This document shows, one piece after another, positions 40,511-53,577 of a DNA stretch of 64,000 nucleotides (within the stretch, counting starts at the first letter, position 1; each line of letters begins with the position of its first letter). The DNA is taken from positions 1 through 64,000 of the forward strand of contig MU119410.1 of the NCBI GenBank assembly GCA_014904845.1. The letters run 5' to 3'. The stretch comes from Acephala macrosclerotiorum (lineage: Eukaryota; Ascomycota; Leotiomycetes; Helotiales; Mollisiaceae). The position numbers and the translations under genes are program-made. The notes under the pieces are model-generated. The model was given only the letters and a program-made list of their open reading frames with translations, was not told the DNA's origin and did not search any database.

Positions 40511-43500
40511 AATATTAATCGAAATATTTTTATTTGTATTTTTTTACGAATTTTAAAATATTATTAAAAAATTATATTTTTTACAATTAATCGTGTAAAA
40601 TAAATCGATAATATTATTATAAATAGAATATATTTTAAGATTAAATATAATATTTTAAATTTAAATTAAAGAAAAAGTGTATAAAAATATTTTTTAAAAA
40701 AAATTACAATATTTCAAAGTTCATTAATATATAATAAAAATAATTTTGAATTTCTAGTACAAAAATCGTTAAATAATCGTCAAATAAATTTAATTTATTA
40801 TTTGTTTTCAAAAATAAAATATTTATTTTCGTATTATTTTTAAATTAAAAATTTTATTTTTACAATCTATATTTTAATTCTTTAAAAAAGAATTCAAATA
40901 ATTTTATTTTATTTAAAATTCGCAATTAAAATAAACGAAGATTTCGAACGTAATATTAATAGTGTAAAATCAATAAAAATTATACGTAATTATTTTTAAT
41001 AAAATTAAAAAATTTAAAAAAATTTAATTTGAGTCGTTTTTCAATAGAAATAGTATTTATAATCTCACGAAAATTTATTAAATTATAAATATAAATTATA
41101 TTTCGTTTTTTTGAATTTTATTTAATAATATTTTCAATTACGAAAAAACGTATATCGATAAAAAAGTAAATATTGTACTATTTTTAATTTATATTTTATT
41201 TTTAAAAAATTACAATTCGTATAAATATTATTTTGATTTATATATAGTTTCTCGTGCATATTAGTTTTTTCGTTTTATTATATATATAAATTTTTTTTTT
41301 TTGAATAATATTTTTCAAATAAAAATTCAATTTTTATTTTGATTTTAATTAATTTTTTGATTATATAATTTATTAATTTTAAAAATAATTATTTAAATTT
41401 AATAAAATATTAGTATTTTAAGTCATTTATTTAATCAAAATAGCGTTTTTTTTGTTGTTATAAATATTGTTTAAATTTCGAATTAAAGAATATTAATATA
41501 TTATTAAAGTATTATACGATATTTAAAGTTTATTATTAATATTATCGTTTATTAATTATATAAATCAATTTTTGTTTTAAAAAATTCGATTTATTTTTAT
41601 AAAAATATTACGATTATTTTTTTAATTATTTTTATTAATATTGAAAAATTTCGACAAATAATATAAAGTATATTAATTTATAATTCGATTTAAATATTGT
41701 TTATTACTACGAAATATTAATATAAAACTTTTTAAAAGTTTTTCAAATTAATAAATACAAATTTTTTTAAAGTTTTTAAAATTTCAATTACTAATAAACG
41801 TTTTTAAGTTTATAAAGTTGTTTTTTTTATTAAAATTTGTATTACGATTATAGTTGATAATAATATTATATAGTCGAGTATTATATTTCTTTGGTTTTTA
41901 GTTTTTTTCGAGAATAAAAAAATAAATGTAATCGGAATATTTCAATATGTAAAACGTTTTAAAACGGGGATTATTATAGAACGATATTATAATTGATTAA
42001 ATATTGTATATATCGAATAGTGCAATTTCGAAATATTAATAATGCATTATATTGATAGAAGTATTTTATATATATTTAAAAAAATATGTGTTTTTTGAAT
42101 TAAAATTTTATAAGAAAACGATTTTTTGTTAAAATTCGCGATAAAAACATAGAAAAAATATTTTTTTAAAATTGATAACGATAATTTTATTATATATTAA
42201 TTAGTTGCAAAAAAATGAAAAACTTGGGTTCAATACAATTGAAAATACGAGATTGAAATAACTTTTGAAAATAATTTCAAATTTCGTTTTTAATATAGTA
42301 AATAAATCAAAAGTAATTAGAGAAGTAATTATATGAGTTTATTTGTAGAAAAATATATTTAATAGTAAATTAAAATTCAATAAAAATAATATAGTAATTT
42401 AATTATTATATAAATAGCAATTTTAGTTTATTTATATTTTATATTTTTTTATATTTACAAATTTTGTTTTTATTCGCGATTTTTTGTTTTTTTGATTATA
42501 TTATAATAGTATTTTAATCTTTGAAAATCGTATAAAAATAATTTTATATATCGCTTTTTTGATTTGATAATTGACTATTAAAAATATTAAATTGGCAAGG
42601 TTTTATAAGTGTAATATTTGGAATATTCGATTTATATTAGTATTTATTTTTTTTATTTATTTTTATAGTTATATTAAAATTTAAGTATTTTTTTCTTTGA
42701 GTAAAATATAATTTATTTTATTAATTAAAATACTTGAAATTTAATGCGTATTACAAATAAATTAAAAAAATCAATAAAATTTAATAAAGATTATAATTAT
42801 CGATAAAAGAATAGAAAAATCAATAAATATTGATCGATATTTTTGTATTTATATTTTTAATTGATTTTAATATATAATCGAAAGTATTAACAAAAAATAG
42901 AAGATTATTTAGTATTGTAATAATATTTTATATGTGAGTTTTTTATTGTTGCGATAAATTCGACAATAAATACGTAATTATTATTTTATTTAGATTTGAA
43001 AAAAAAAAGTTGATTATATAATTGCAAATTACATTTTATGATTTATTTTCGATTTTTTGTAATAATTATTTTTTAAGATAAAAATAATCAAATTAAAAAA
43101 CGAATTTATTATAATCAAAAAATTTATTTCGTTTTATACGATTTTCAATATATACTAATTATTTGAGATACGATTATACAATAAAATAAATTAAAATTTC
43201 TTATATAATAATGTATTATAATAAAAAAACTTTTAATATTCTATTTATTGAAAAAAGAAATATATATTATATATTTTGATAATAAAATAAGATTAAATTA
43301 TAAAATAAATATTTTATAATAACGTCGTTTATATGTAATATATTAAAAAAACTATAATTAGAATTAATATTATTAATATTAAATTTAAATACTTTATAAT
43401 ATTATATAAATTCAAAATAATAATTTGAAACAAATGTAAAAAAAAAAAAAAATTCAATAAAAGAAAATAATAAATAAATTTTAAAAATTATATATAAAAT

Positions 43501-43959
43501 AAAGAATATTTTAAGATTTAATTAAAAAAAAACAATGATTATAAATTGAATATATTTTAAATTATTTTAAATACAATTATCAATTTTGTCAATTTTATAA
43601 AATTTGTATTTAATTTTATATTATATTTTTTTTTTATATCAAACAATAAAAAAAAGAAAATTAATTGAATCGAATTTTTTTTGCGTTTTTATTTTTGTAA
43701 ATTGCGTTTCGATTTTGATTATAAGTTGTATTTCGATTTTAATTGATCGTGAGATTAACGTTTTAATAAATAAAAAAGTTTTATTTTTAATTAAAATTAA
43801 ATTGAATTTTTTTTTATAAATACGAGTATATTTATTTTTAATTCGATTTCGATTTTCTAGTTTTTTGTTAATACTATAAATTATATAAAATTGATTTTTT
43901 TTATTTGTTTTTCGTTTTATATATTTTCGAAATAAATTATTTGTAATCTTTTTATTTTC
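40511..43959. other. AT-rich tract, no confident gene
   Basis: G exceeds C. Lighter patches lie at 41930-41980 (ATCGGAATATTTC, AAACGGGGATT) and 42210-42250 (AACTTGGGTTCAATAC). A 71-codon open frame at 43604-43819 (+) overlaps the reverse of the next relic and is probably incidental. Confidence 0.4.
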
Positions 43960-44740
43960 TATTCAATTTTGAAAGTTTGTATATTATGTTCAAATAAATT
44001 TTTTTTTTTTTTCGTTTATATAAAATATAAATTGTAAGTTTTTTTAATAGTTTTAGTTTATAGAATTCGATTACAATACAAAGAATTTTAATAAATTTTT
44101 TTTTTTTAGTTTTTTTATTAATTTTTATTATATAAAAACAATTTAAATATACGTTAATTATATTTTTAGTAAAGTTTTTACGAGAAAAGATTTTAATATA
44201 AAAATAAATTTGCGATTTAATTGCGACAAAAAATTGCTCGTTGTATATTTAATTTTTTTTATCGCTTTTTTTAAAATATTTAAATTTATATTTTATAATC
44301 ATTTTTTTATTTTTAATAAAATTCGGTTTTTTTGTATTTAGTTTGTTTAATTTATAAAAGTTCGTATTGATATCGATTTTATTTGTATTGTTGTTTGTAA
44401 TATTATTAATTATAATATTAATAAGAGTAATACTTATAAAAGTAGTATTTGTAGAAGTAGTATTAATAGTATTTGTAAATGTAGTATTATTTTTTTTAGA
44501 TAGTAAGGATTTTAATGTTTCAAATAATAATTTCAATATTTCAATATTGAAATAAGAATTTATTTTGATTAATTTAATAAGTTTTTGTATTTTATTAAAA
44601 AACTATTTTTTCGTTTTTGTATTAATAAAATTTTTTTCAAATTTTGTAGTCTAAAAATAAACTTTAATTACAATATTTTCAATTCTTTTTATATTGATTA
44701 AATCGATTATATTTTCTTTATTGGAATAATTTTATTACTA
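43960..44740 (-). pseudogene. Degraded relic with Asn/Thr-rich linker, unknown family
   Basis: On the minus strand one frame runs from about 44740 to 43960. A 96-codon open stretch (44536-44249) contains LKLLFETLKSLLSKKN, then an Asn/Thr-rich linker built from repeated AATACTACT-like codons, then basic segments (NTKKPNF, KKSDKKN). After one TAA the same frame continues for about 110 further codons (YNEQFFVAIKSQIYFYIKIF, then a Lys-rich part) before stops accumulate. All clear stops are TAA/TAG. A helical segment, a polar linker and a basic tail would suit a retroelement Gag or a DNA-binding protein, but no zinc knuckle is visible. Confidence 0.45.
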
Positions 44741-45494
44741 GTTTATTATAGTATTGTTTGCATTTAGAATTTTCATATAAAGTTTATTGTCGTTATTATC
44801 GTTTAAAATCTTTTTTATAATAAGTATAACGTGCGTATAAATTTCTTAAATAAAAATTGTAATTTTTTTATTTTTTATATTCTCGTTTGCTTTTTCGTTT
44901 TGGATCAATTTTAACTCGTAATTTGTTGTTTTTATTTAGTCTCTAGTAATTCTCGATATTTCAATTACAATTTGTAATTCTGATATTTTTAATTAATAAA
45001 CAATAAATTGTAAAAATCTCGATTTATTTTATTAAATCTTTTTATTTCGAAAAATCTATAGAATTTTCGTTATATAAATTTATTTAATTTTTTCGAATTA
45101 ATTAATCTCAAAAATATTCTTTATATTAATAATTTATTTAATTTTTTCTAAAAATATAGTTTTTTTATATTGTATTTTTTTAAGTAATATTGAAATATAA
45201 TTGAAATTTGTTTAATTAAAGATCAATTTGAATTATTAATTTGTTTTATTTATTTATTTTTTATTAATATTCGTTATTATATATATTATTATTAGTATTA
45301 ATATATAAATTAAATAAAGTAATTTATATTGTTTAAAAAAATTTATTTATTTGATTAATCGTTTTTATTTTTTGTAGTAATTGAAATTTTTATTAAATAG
45401 ATTTTTTTTATTTTTTTTATTTGATTAAAACAACGATCAATTTTAATATTGATAATTTTTTTAAATTTTTAAATTTTTAAATTTTTATATTTTA
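44741..45494. other. AT-rich spacer
   Basis: Contains a single ATTACAATTTGTAAT at 44964-44978, and ends in three repeats of TTTAAATTTTTAAATTT just before the next small relic. Confidence 0.5.
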
Positions 45495-45671
45495 ATGCAA
45501 TTGATCGATAACAATCCGCTTTATATTTGAACCGAAGATCGATTTTGAAATCGCGAAATTATTAAATTGAATAATCTTTCTACTTTTGTCCATTTAAATT
45601 ACCGCGATAATATTAGTTTTATTGAGTGCAATATTCGCTATAATCACGTTTTGAGACCAGTTTCTTGGTAG
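45495..45671 (+). pseudogene. Short, lightly mutated 58-codon relic
   Basis: ATG at 45495 opens a frame to TAG at 45669 with two TGA codons, both in contexts where CGA would restore Arg (YI-TEDRF-NREI). Codon use is ordinary: CCG, ACC, GTC, TGC, CCA and TGG occur, and CA/CT contexts are intact, unlike everything around. The C-terminal part reads NISFIECNIRYNHVLRPVSW. No family is recognised. It may be a fragment of a larger gene or a small insertion that escaped RIP because of its length. The strand asymmetry of the tract flips at this point. The opposite strand has a 33-codon ORF from ATG at 45594, which I consider less likely. Confidence 0.45.
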
Positions 45672-45689
45672 TAAAATAAAATATTAATA

Positions 45690-47809
45690 TACAAAAATTA
45701 ATATTATTTAAAAATCAATAATACTTAAAAATTAATCTTATTTTATTGATTTTTTTATTCAAAAAAATTGCTTTAAGAATTTTATATTTTTATTTCGATT
45801 TTTTTACCTTAAATTTAAATACTCTTCAATTACTATTTTAAATGCAAATTAATACACGTTAAAAAATATAATTATTTCTAAAAATTCTATTTTTAGAAGT
45901 AGTTTTAACGTATTAAAAATAGTATTTATAATAATCGAAAATCAAAATAATCAATTATTATATAATATAATGCACTTTGTAATTTTTTATAATTACAATC
46001 ACGAAAATTGATAATTATCAATTTAAATTACATAAAACAAATAAATAATAATTCAAAGATAATTATTATAATAATAATAATTCTATAAATACAAATAATA
46101 TTATTCGAAATAATCAAAATACTAATATATATTAATTATTTTAAAAACTATTAATTTGATTTTAATAATTTTAATTAAAAATAATTAATCGCTAATTTTG
46201 ACTTTAATTATCTCTAATTATCAAACGATAATCAATAAAATAAAAACGATATTTATTTTTAGTATTAAAAACTTTCTCAATTAAATAAAATATTATTATA
46301 TTTAATATATATTTTTCAAGTATATATCGAAAATACGAAAAAAGTACTATATAATTCGCTTAAAAAAAAGAAATACTTTAAAAACTAAAAAAAAAAAAAC
46401 AATTTAAAAACTAAATTAAAAAACGCAATATACGAATTAAAAAAAAATATAAAAAATACATTAAATACTAAAAAAAACTATAAAAAAAAAAACGTAAATA
46501 TACATTTAATAAAATAATTATACTATAGAAAAAATAAAATAAAATAAATAAAAACTATAATTGTACTAATAATTCTCAATTTTAGAAATAAAAACTTAAT
46601 ATAACAAACAAAAATATAATAACGTTTTTTTAGTATATAATATAGAAATAAAAAAAAGTATTGAAATTAATCGTAATAATTAAAAAAAGATTTTTAAAGA
46701 AATTTATTTCAAAATAAAAAATTACAACAAATAAATATTGTAAATTATTAAAAATTTTTATAAAGAAATAATATTAAATTTTTATTTCTCAAATTATTTG
46801 TTTTTCGTATTATTTTATTTACTTATAACTTTTTTTATATTCAAATTATTATAATTCTCAATTGTCAATAGAAAAAACAAATTATTATTAAAATTGTAAA
46901 TAAATATATATTTAATTTAATTAAAACGATTATTATTTTTTTTTTTTTAAAATTTGTTTTTGATTTTTGTATTTTATTTTTATAAATAATACATATTTTT
47001 TCAATTTCAAATTGCATTTTTAGATTTTTCAAATTTTTCTATAATAATTGCACGATATTTTTAAAAAAATATAAAAATTTGCAATTAATAAACTTTAGAA
47101 ACAATTTAATAAAAAAACTCGAAAATGTAAATTAGTAAATTGAAATATTATTCGATAATTTATTATCGAATAATTAATTATATTTATATAATAAAACGTA
47201 AATTGTTAAATTAAAATATTATTAAAATAAATATTGATTTATTAAAAGTTCGATTATAAAAGTTGGTAATAGTTTGATTTATTATTATTTTGTTTGCAAA
47301 TTTTGTAATATTAAATGAAATTTAAATAAAATAAATTAATTATAATCGAGATAATACTTTTGTTTAATAATTGATCTAATTATTAAAATTCGTTAAACTT
47401 AGTTCTAATAATATCGCATTAGAGAAATTTTTTCTTTTTAAAAAACAAACTTTTTTTTATTAAAATAAGTATATATAAAAATAATATATCGTGAAATCAA
47501 ACGATAAATTTAATCTAATTCGATTAATATAAAGTAAAAAAAAAACAATTTTATATTAAAATTCAATATTAAATCAAATTAATCGTTAAATCAAATTTAT
47601 AATAATTTTCATTTGTAATTATTCAAAGATCAAAATTCAATTTATATCAATACTATATATTAATCAACTTTTTTATATCGCAGTTTTTTTTTACTAATAC
47701 TCGAACAATCATTATTATAATAAATTTCTCGAAACAAAAAATCGAATTTTAATATTACTATAATTTATTTTTCTTATTATTTCGAAATATATATAAAAAA
47801 CAATAAAAA
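45690..47809. other. AT-rich tract, no confident gene
   Basis: C exceeds G. The minus-strand frame of the coiled-coil relic can be followed below 47810 only with stop density at background, so the gene probably ends before this. An inverted pair around 47150-47175 (TTATTCGATAATTTATTATCGAATAA) is a simple palindrome. Confidence 0.4.
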
Positions 47810-50224
47810 AATAAAAATAAAAATTAATCGCAAAATTCTTTAGACTTAATACGAAATTTTATTAATTCTTAAACTCTAAATTTTGAAACACTTTTCAAAT
47901 TTTTTTTCGTATTATTCAAATCGCAATATTTCTTTCATAGTAAATTATAATTACAATAAAAAATTTTTTCATAATTAATAAAATACTTTTAATTTACTAA
48001 AAAGTTTTTATACTTTTCGAGTTTTATTACTATTATAATATTGTTTACAAAATAATAAACGATTTAATCACGCAATTTTTTAAATTTCTTTTTTAAATCT
48101 TCTACAAAAACATAATTTATATTTATTTAACGATTTATTTTAAAACTTTCAAAATATATTCTATATTTCGCATATTTTATAACATTTAATTTTATTGCAA
48201 TTATTTTTTTTTTAATATATAAAAAACTAATATCAATTTACGCTTTTTACTATATAAATTTCTCAAAATTTTAATTGTTTGAAACTCTTATCTCGATTAA
48301 CGCAATTTGAATTTTCTTTTATTCGATCTCGAATTTCTCTTTCTTTTTCTTCAATTATATTAAACGATTCGTTTCAAATAATTGTATTTTCAACAATCTT
48401 ATACGTTCGTTTTTATCATCGATTTCAAACTTTAAACTTATTAATTCTCTTTTTCTCTCTTTAATAAATTACTACACTATTTCTAAATTTTTTTCTAAAT
48501 CGATCACTTGATTCTTCGAAGTCTTTAACCTCTTATCAATTTCAACTTTAACTAATTTCAAATTTTTAATATACGAATTTAATACTTATTTTAAATCTTT
48601 TAAATTTTATTTCGTTTTTTTTAATTCTATTTGTACACTATTTATCGTTTGTAATACTATTCTTAAATTATTCAATTTTATTTTCAATTTACAAATTCGT
48701 TTTATTTTTTTTCGTAAAATTTCAATTTTTGTTTTAATTATATTCAATTTTACTATAAACTCTATAATAATTGTTTTTTTTTATTAAAATAATTTTTTAT
48801 TTTTTATTTTGATTATATTTTTTTTTTTTTAAAAACGCTTATAAATTCTATATTTTTTTGCGTAACGTTATATATTATTTTCAAGTTTTTTTCGAAGTTT
48901 TTAATAATTATTTATTTTTGTTATAATTGTTTTTTTATTTCTACGAATTTTTTTTTGAATTATTCAATACGTTTTACTTTTTATCGTTAATTTTCGATAA
49001 TTACTCTCACTATATTTAATTCTATTTGAAAATTATAAATAGTTTTATTTTTTATTTTAAAACTTCAATTTATCTATTTACGATTGTTAATATTTGCTTA
49101 AAATCAAAAGTTTTTATTTCGACGTTTGTTTTTATTTTATTTGCGATAATAAACCGATTACTCGAAATTAATTTTTATTATTTAAGAATTTTTACACGAA
49201 TATTTTCATTATACGTTAAATTATTTTAACTATAAAAAATAATAAATTTAACGATCGATTTTTTTAAATCTTTAATCTCATCAAATTATGTTTTTATCAT
49301 AAAAAATTTTTTAAATTAAAATTTATTTAAATAAATAATTTTATAATTATCGTTTTTATAGTTTTATTTAAATTGAAATCGTTTTGTAAAAATTGTACTT
49401 ATTTTGTTTATTCTTTCTCTAGTTTTTTTAATTTTTGCAAATATTATATTCAAAGTCCTATTTTTAATAATAATTACTTTTTTAGAATTCTTTAAATTTT
49501 CGATTTATTATTAATTAACGAACTTTAATTCAATAATTTTTTCTTAAAAACTTTAAAATATTACTTCAATATTAATATTTTTTAACTTTCGTAAATCACT
49601 TTTTTTCCATTGAACAATTCTCAATTATAGTATCTTTAATTCTATTATTACTTATTATAAATATATAACAAACTACTATCGTAATAATTCTACTATTAAT
49701 ATTTACTTATTACTTTTAAATTTATACTTTGAGATTTTACACTCGAATTCTACGATCATAAAACGAAATTTTTTCAATTTAATCACTATTTCTCGTTCGT
49801 TTTAATATTATTTTATTTGTACAATTTATATTTCGCGAATAAATTTATAATTTACAATTGTTTTTTTAAAAGTTTTTATTTTTTATTTTTTAATTAATTC
49901 GAAATATATTTACGAATTTTCGCGTAATTAATCGAAATTAATAATTTCTAATTCTTTAATTTTATTTCAATATAATTAAATTTCAACAAATAATCGTTCA
50001 AAATTTGTTTAAATTTTTAACAATTTTACTTTATAAAAAGAAATTTTATTTTATTATTCCGCGATTTGTTTTTTACACTCTTTTAAGCGCAATATAAATA
50101 CAATATTTTAAACTGTATTTTTAATCGATTTACTCATTTGAATTTAATTCATTATTTAATAAATCTAATTATAATCACATTATTATTATAATACACTACG
50201 AATATTCACAGTTATTTTTTCCAT
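47810..50224 (-). pseudogene. Degraded long coiled-coil protein, unknown family
   Basis: From ATG at 50224 the minus strand reads in one frame to about 48800 and then, after one shift in an A/T homopolymer (about 48780-48830), to about 47810: roughly 800 codons. The product is Lys/Glu/Gln/Leu/Ile-rich with heptad-like spacing, for example QNEREIVIKLKKF (about 49800), LKKTKQNLKDLKQVLN (about 48620), VIDLEKNLEIVQQFIKERKR (about 48500) and ISLKFEIDDKNERIRLLKIQ (about 48420); Q at stops is inferred. Of about 33 stops in the first 480 codons nearly all are TAA/TAG and only one or two TGA. In a sampled stretch G in codon position 1 is about twice that in positions 2 or 3. This fits C-to-T change on the coding strand of a real gene. 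Myosin-tail, kinesin-stalk, SMC-like or Gag coiled coils are possible; no head domain is seen. A-rich DNA can mimic coiled coils, which limits confidence. Confidence 0.5.
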
Positions 50225-50868
50225 CTTATTACTATAATAACCGATTTTAAAAAATAATAATAAAATACGAAAAAAAAAAAACGTAATATTTCATTTAACA
50301 AATAAATTTGTAATATATTTACTACTTTCTAATATTTTACAAATATTATATAAAAAAAATAAAAAGTACAATCTTAAAGTATTTAATTATATAGTTTTTT
50401 ATACTATTGTTTTATTTTGATATTCGAAAATATAATAATTTAAACTAATAATTTAAAAAGTTTTTATTATTTATTATTAATACGAATTAAAAATTAATAA
50501 TAACTTGTAATTTTTAATTCGAGATTATAATCGTATTTATTCAACGATTTAATTATTGTAAATATGTTTTTAATATATTCTCAATTTACATTAACGTTAA
50601 AAATATTAATAATCGTATTAAATTTAAAAACGTTTGTAAATTTAATAAATTCAAAAAAATATTAAAAATTTAAATCGATACTCGATATTTTTTATTTATT
50701 ATTCGATTTTAAAACGAAATTTATAAAGTAATAAAAATTGCATATAATAAATATTTATAATTGAATGTATATTATTTCAAATTTCTTGTCGTTATTTATT
50801 TGTATATTACTATATTTAATCAATTTATTAACGCTTTTTAATATTATATAGTCTTTTTTATATTTACA
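50225..50868. other. AT-rich spacer between two minus-strand relics
   Basis: Mutated DNA without a convincing frame. The sequence just left of 50260 (CCATCTTATTACTATAATAA on plus) holds the ATG context of the coiled-coil relic. Confidence 0.45.
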
Positions 50869-51672
50869 CTATATATATTGTATTACTTTTTTTATGTGAT
50901 ATTTTATTAAATCGATAAATATTCGTATTATTTTTATATAGTTTTTTAGATATAAATTTTTTTTAATAAGTATTTTGATCGAGGGGATTATTTTATTAAT
51001 AGTAATAACGTTTTGTAGTAGTTTTAATTTTTTAATATTATTATATAATAATAAAAATGCATTTTTGTTTTTAATAGTTTAAATAATAAAGTTTTTATTA
51101 ATTAATAACGTTTTGAAAGTTTTTTTTTTAAATAGTTTTACGGTTTTAAAATTTAAATTATATATAAATTTTTTATTATTATTGAGTATTAAAATTTAAA
51201 CGTATTTAATACGATTTAAATATCGTATTAATTTTTGAGATAATATATTAGTATTACGTATATCAAAAAAATTAAATTTATTTTATTATATTTGAGCGAT
51301 TTATATTGATATAAAATGCTTTTTTGAAAAAATATTTAGAAATCGATAAACGGTTTTAGAAATGTAAAGTTTTTGTATAAAGTTAGTTTTTTTTTTATAA
51401 TTTTAAGATTATTTTTTGCGTTTTTCGATTGTTATATCGTTTTCTAATTAAATTTCGTATTTAAAAATCGAAAAACGATTTTATCGTCGTATAAAATCGA
51501 TTTAATATTACGATTTTGTTTTTATATACGATATTTATTATTTTATTTCTTTGTATTACTATAAAATTTATTTATATTAGCGTTAAAAACTTATACGTAT
51601 TTTTATTATAGAGTTTAATCGTTTATTACTCGTTGTACGAATAAATATATTACTTTGCAGTTTTTAATTAAT
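50869..51672 (-). pseudogene. Degraded relic of about 265 codons, unknown family
   Basis: The minus-strand frame from about 51672 to TAG at 50869-50871 has only two stops in its last 120 codons (51231-50872), far below the density expected from composition; before that, stops are TAA/TAG. Readable strings include EIQLENDITIEKRKK (Q inferred), LYISKTVYRFLNIF, NFFDIRNTNILSQKLIRYLNRIKYV and LLLYNNIKKLKLLQNVITINKIIPSIK. Lys, Asn and Ile excess fits G-to-A change on the coding strand (from Glu, Gly, Asp, Val). The block of reversed strand asymmetry (about 50.9-52.0 kb) coincides with this relic. No family recognised. Confidence 0.5.
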
Positions 51673-52306
51673 ACTATCTATAATAATACGTTAAAAAAGT
51701 ATTTTTTAAAAGATAAAAACGTTTAATATATTTCGCGTTTTGAAAATTATTAATTGTTAATTTGAATCGAATTAAAACAATAATTAAAATCGTTTAAAAA
51801 ATTTCGATTTTAATACGGTTTTTATAGACGTTCGAAAAACATTTTTAAAGTTTGAATTTTTTTAATTAATATTCGATTTTTTTTGATTGGAATAAAATTC
51901 GAAATCGTTTTTTAAAAAATTAATATAATAAGTTTTTCAATTTAATTAAAATTACATCGAAACGCGTTATTTCACGAAAGCGATTTAAAAATTCAATATT
52001 ATTAAAGAATATCGTTTAATTAAACATTTTATGTATTTATTTATAAACAAAAGCAAATAAATTATAATTTCGATACATAGATTTAATAATTATTATTTTT
52101 TGTTTACATTTGTATTTTCTTTATTTTAAATTAAAATTTATTTTTAAACTATAATAATATTTGATTATTTGCTATCATTACATTTTATTAATCTAAAAAA
52201 AATTTACAAATAAATTTTTTTATTTCAAGTATTAATAAAATACAATATTTTATTAATAAAATATTTTGAAAATAAAAATATTCTACGCATAGTTTCAATC
52301 GTATTT
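51673..52306. other. AT-rich spacer
   Basis: May contain the N-terminus of the relic to its left; 51955-51990 (AACGCGTTATTTCACGAAAGCG) is lightly mutated. No start codon can be placed. Confidence 0.4.
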
Positions 52307-52660
52307 CAAAGTATTTTATCAATAGAATATTCTACTCAAAATATTAATCGAATCTTAAAATATTCCACTAATAAAATATTTTACATATAGAAATATTCTA
52401 TTTAAATCTCAATCAAATCTCAAAATATTTTATCAACTGAAATATTCTATTCGAAATATCAACCAAATCTCAAATTATTCTCCCAACAAAATATTCTACC
52501 AATTAAAATATTCTAAAATGCACTAATATTCTAAATAAAATATTCTACGTACAAAAATATTTTACACAAAATATTAATCGCATCTCAAAATATTTTATTA
52601 ACAAAATACTTTACTTAAAAAATCTTAAAAATTTCCATAAAAATATTTTAATATATTACC
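52307..52660. repeat. Irregular array rich in AATATTCTAC
   Basis: AATATTCTA, AATATTCCAC and AATATTTTA recur about a dozen times. A longer unit beginning CAAA(A/G)TATTTTAT is seen at 52307, 52421 and 52575, followed by AATATTCTA and then ATATTAATCGAATCT-like sequence. The spacings are 114 and 154 bp. It is C-rich on the plus strand and C-to-T differences separate copies. It looks like a decayed minisatellite. Confidence 0.6.
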
Positions 52661-52921
52661 AATCGAAATTGAAATTCATTCAATTACAATACAAACTAAT
52701 ATTTATTACTTTTGTCTTTTTTACCCGCGCAAAAATTCTACGTAATACGATATTAAATTCAATTCTCATTTAATTTATTATTAAGTTTTTATTACTTTTC
52801 TCCGTTTTATTACTCAAATTATTAATAAACTTTCAAAAACAATAAATCAAACAAATATTTACTTATAAATTAATCGAAATAAAATATATATAACAAAATA
52901 AAAATTAATTAAAATTAGTAA

Positions 52922-53577
52922 AACGACTCGCAATAAGCGAATCCTTTTCAATAAATCAATATACAAATACAATTTAATTTAAACAAACGTCGTCTTTTCA
53001 AAATTTTAATAACGAAAAATCATTTATTATCAATTTACTATAAATTTATAAGCGTTTCAAAATATATACCGATTCCATATTATATTTCAAATAAACTATA
53101 ATTTTATAAAACTCGATATTGCTTTATTAATCAAATAAAAAATAATAAAATAATATTTATCTCAAAAGCAATATTTAAACGAACTACAAATATATAGCGC
53201 TTAAAAAATATAGACCAAAATCAAAATATTGAAAAAAAATCATTAATTATTAAACAATCAATTAGCGTTTCAAATTTTACTTTCAATTACAATTATATTA
53301 ATAATAATTTCAAATTCGAAAATATTCGAATAAAACTTGTAATATACAAATCAATATCGAACATTATTCAAATTAATACCTCGAAAACTATAAGCGAATA
53401 AAACACATTACGTACACTCAAACATATCAATATTATCGACTTTAATAATAACAATCCCAATATCAACTATTAACTATTTACTAACGCTAATAATCACGAG
53501 AATAATCCCAAAAAACGATATAAACTATATATTTCAAATTTTTTATTATTTATTACTATTATAATAATAATAATTTA
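52922..53577 (+). pseudogene. Degraded relic of about 215 codons, unknown family
   Basis: The plus-strand frame has about six stops, all TAA/TAG (for example 52934, 52955, 53099), in some 215 codons, well below background. Readable strings include RRLFKILITKNHLLSIYYKF, SVSKYIPIPYYISNKL, FYKTRYCFINQIKNNKIIFI and a polar C-terminal part with IIDFNNNNPNINY and NPKKRYKLYISNF. Pro, Cys and Tyr are kept, and Asn/Lys/Ile are high, as expected from G-to-A change of Asp, Gly, Glu and Val codons. A lightly mutated stretch at 52710-52830 (TACCCGCGCAAAAATTC, TTTTCTCCGTTTTATTACTC) upstream could have been its promoter. No family recognised; no start codon chosen. Confidence 0.5.

Noticed and set aside
48279..49229. 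Plus-strand open frames at 48279-48464 and 49026-49229
   Set aside because: They mirror the minus-strand coiled-coil relic and have no phase bias of their own.
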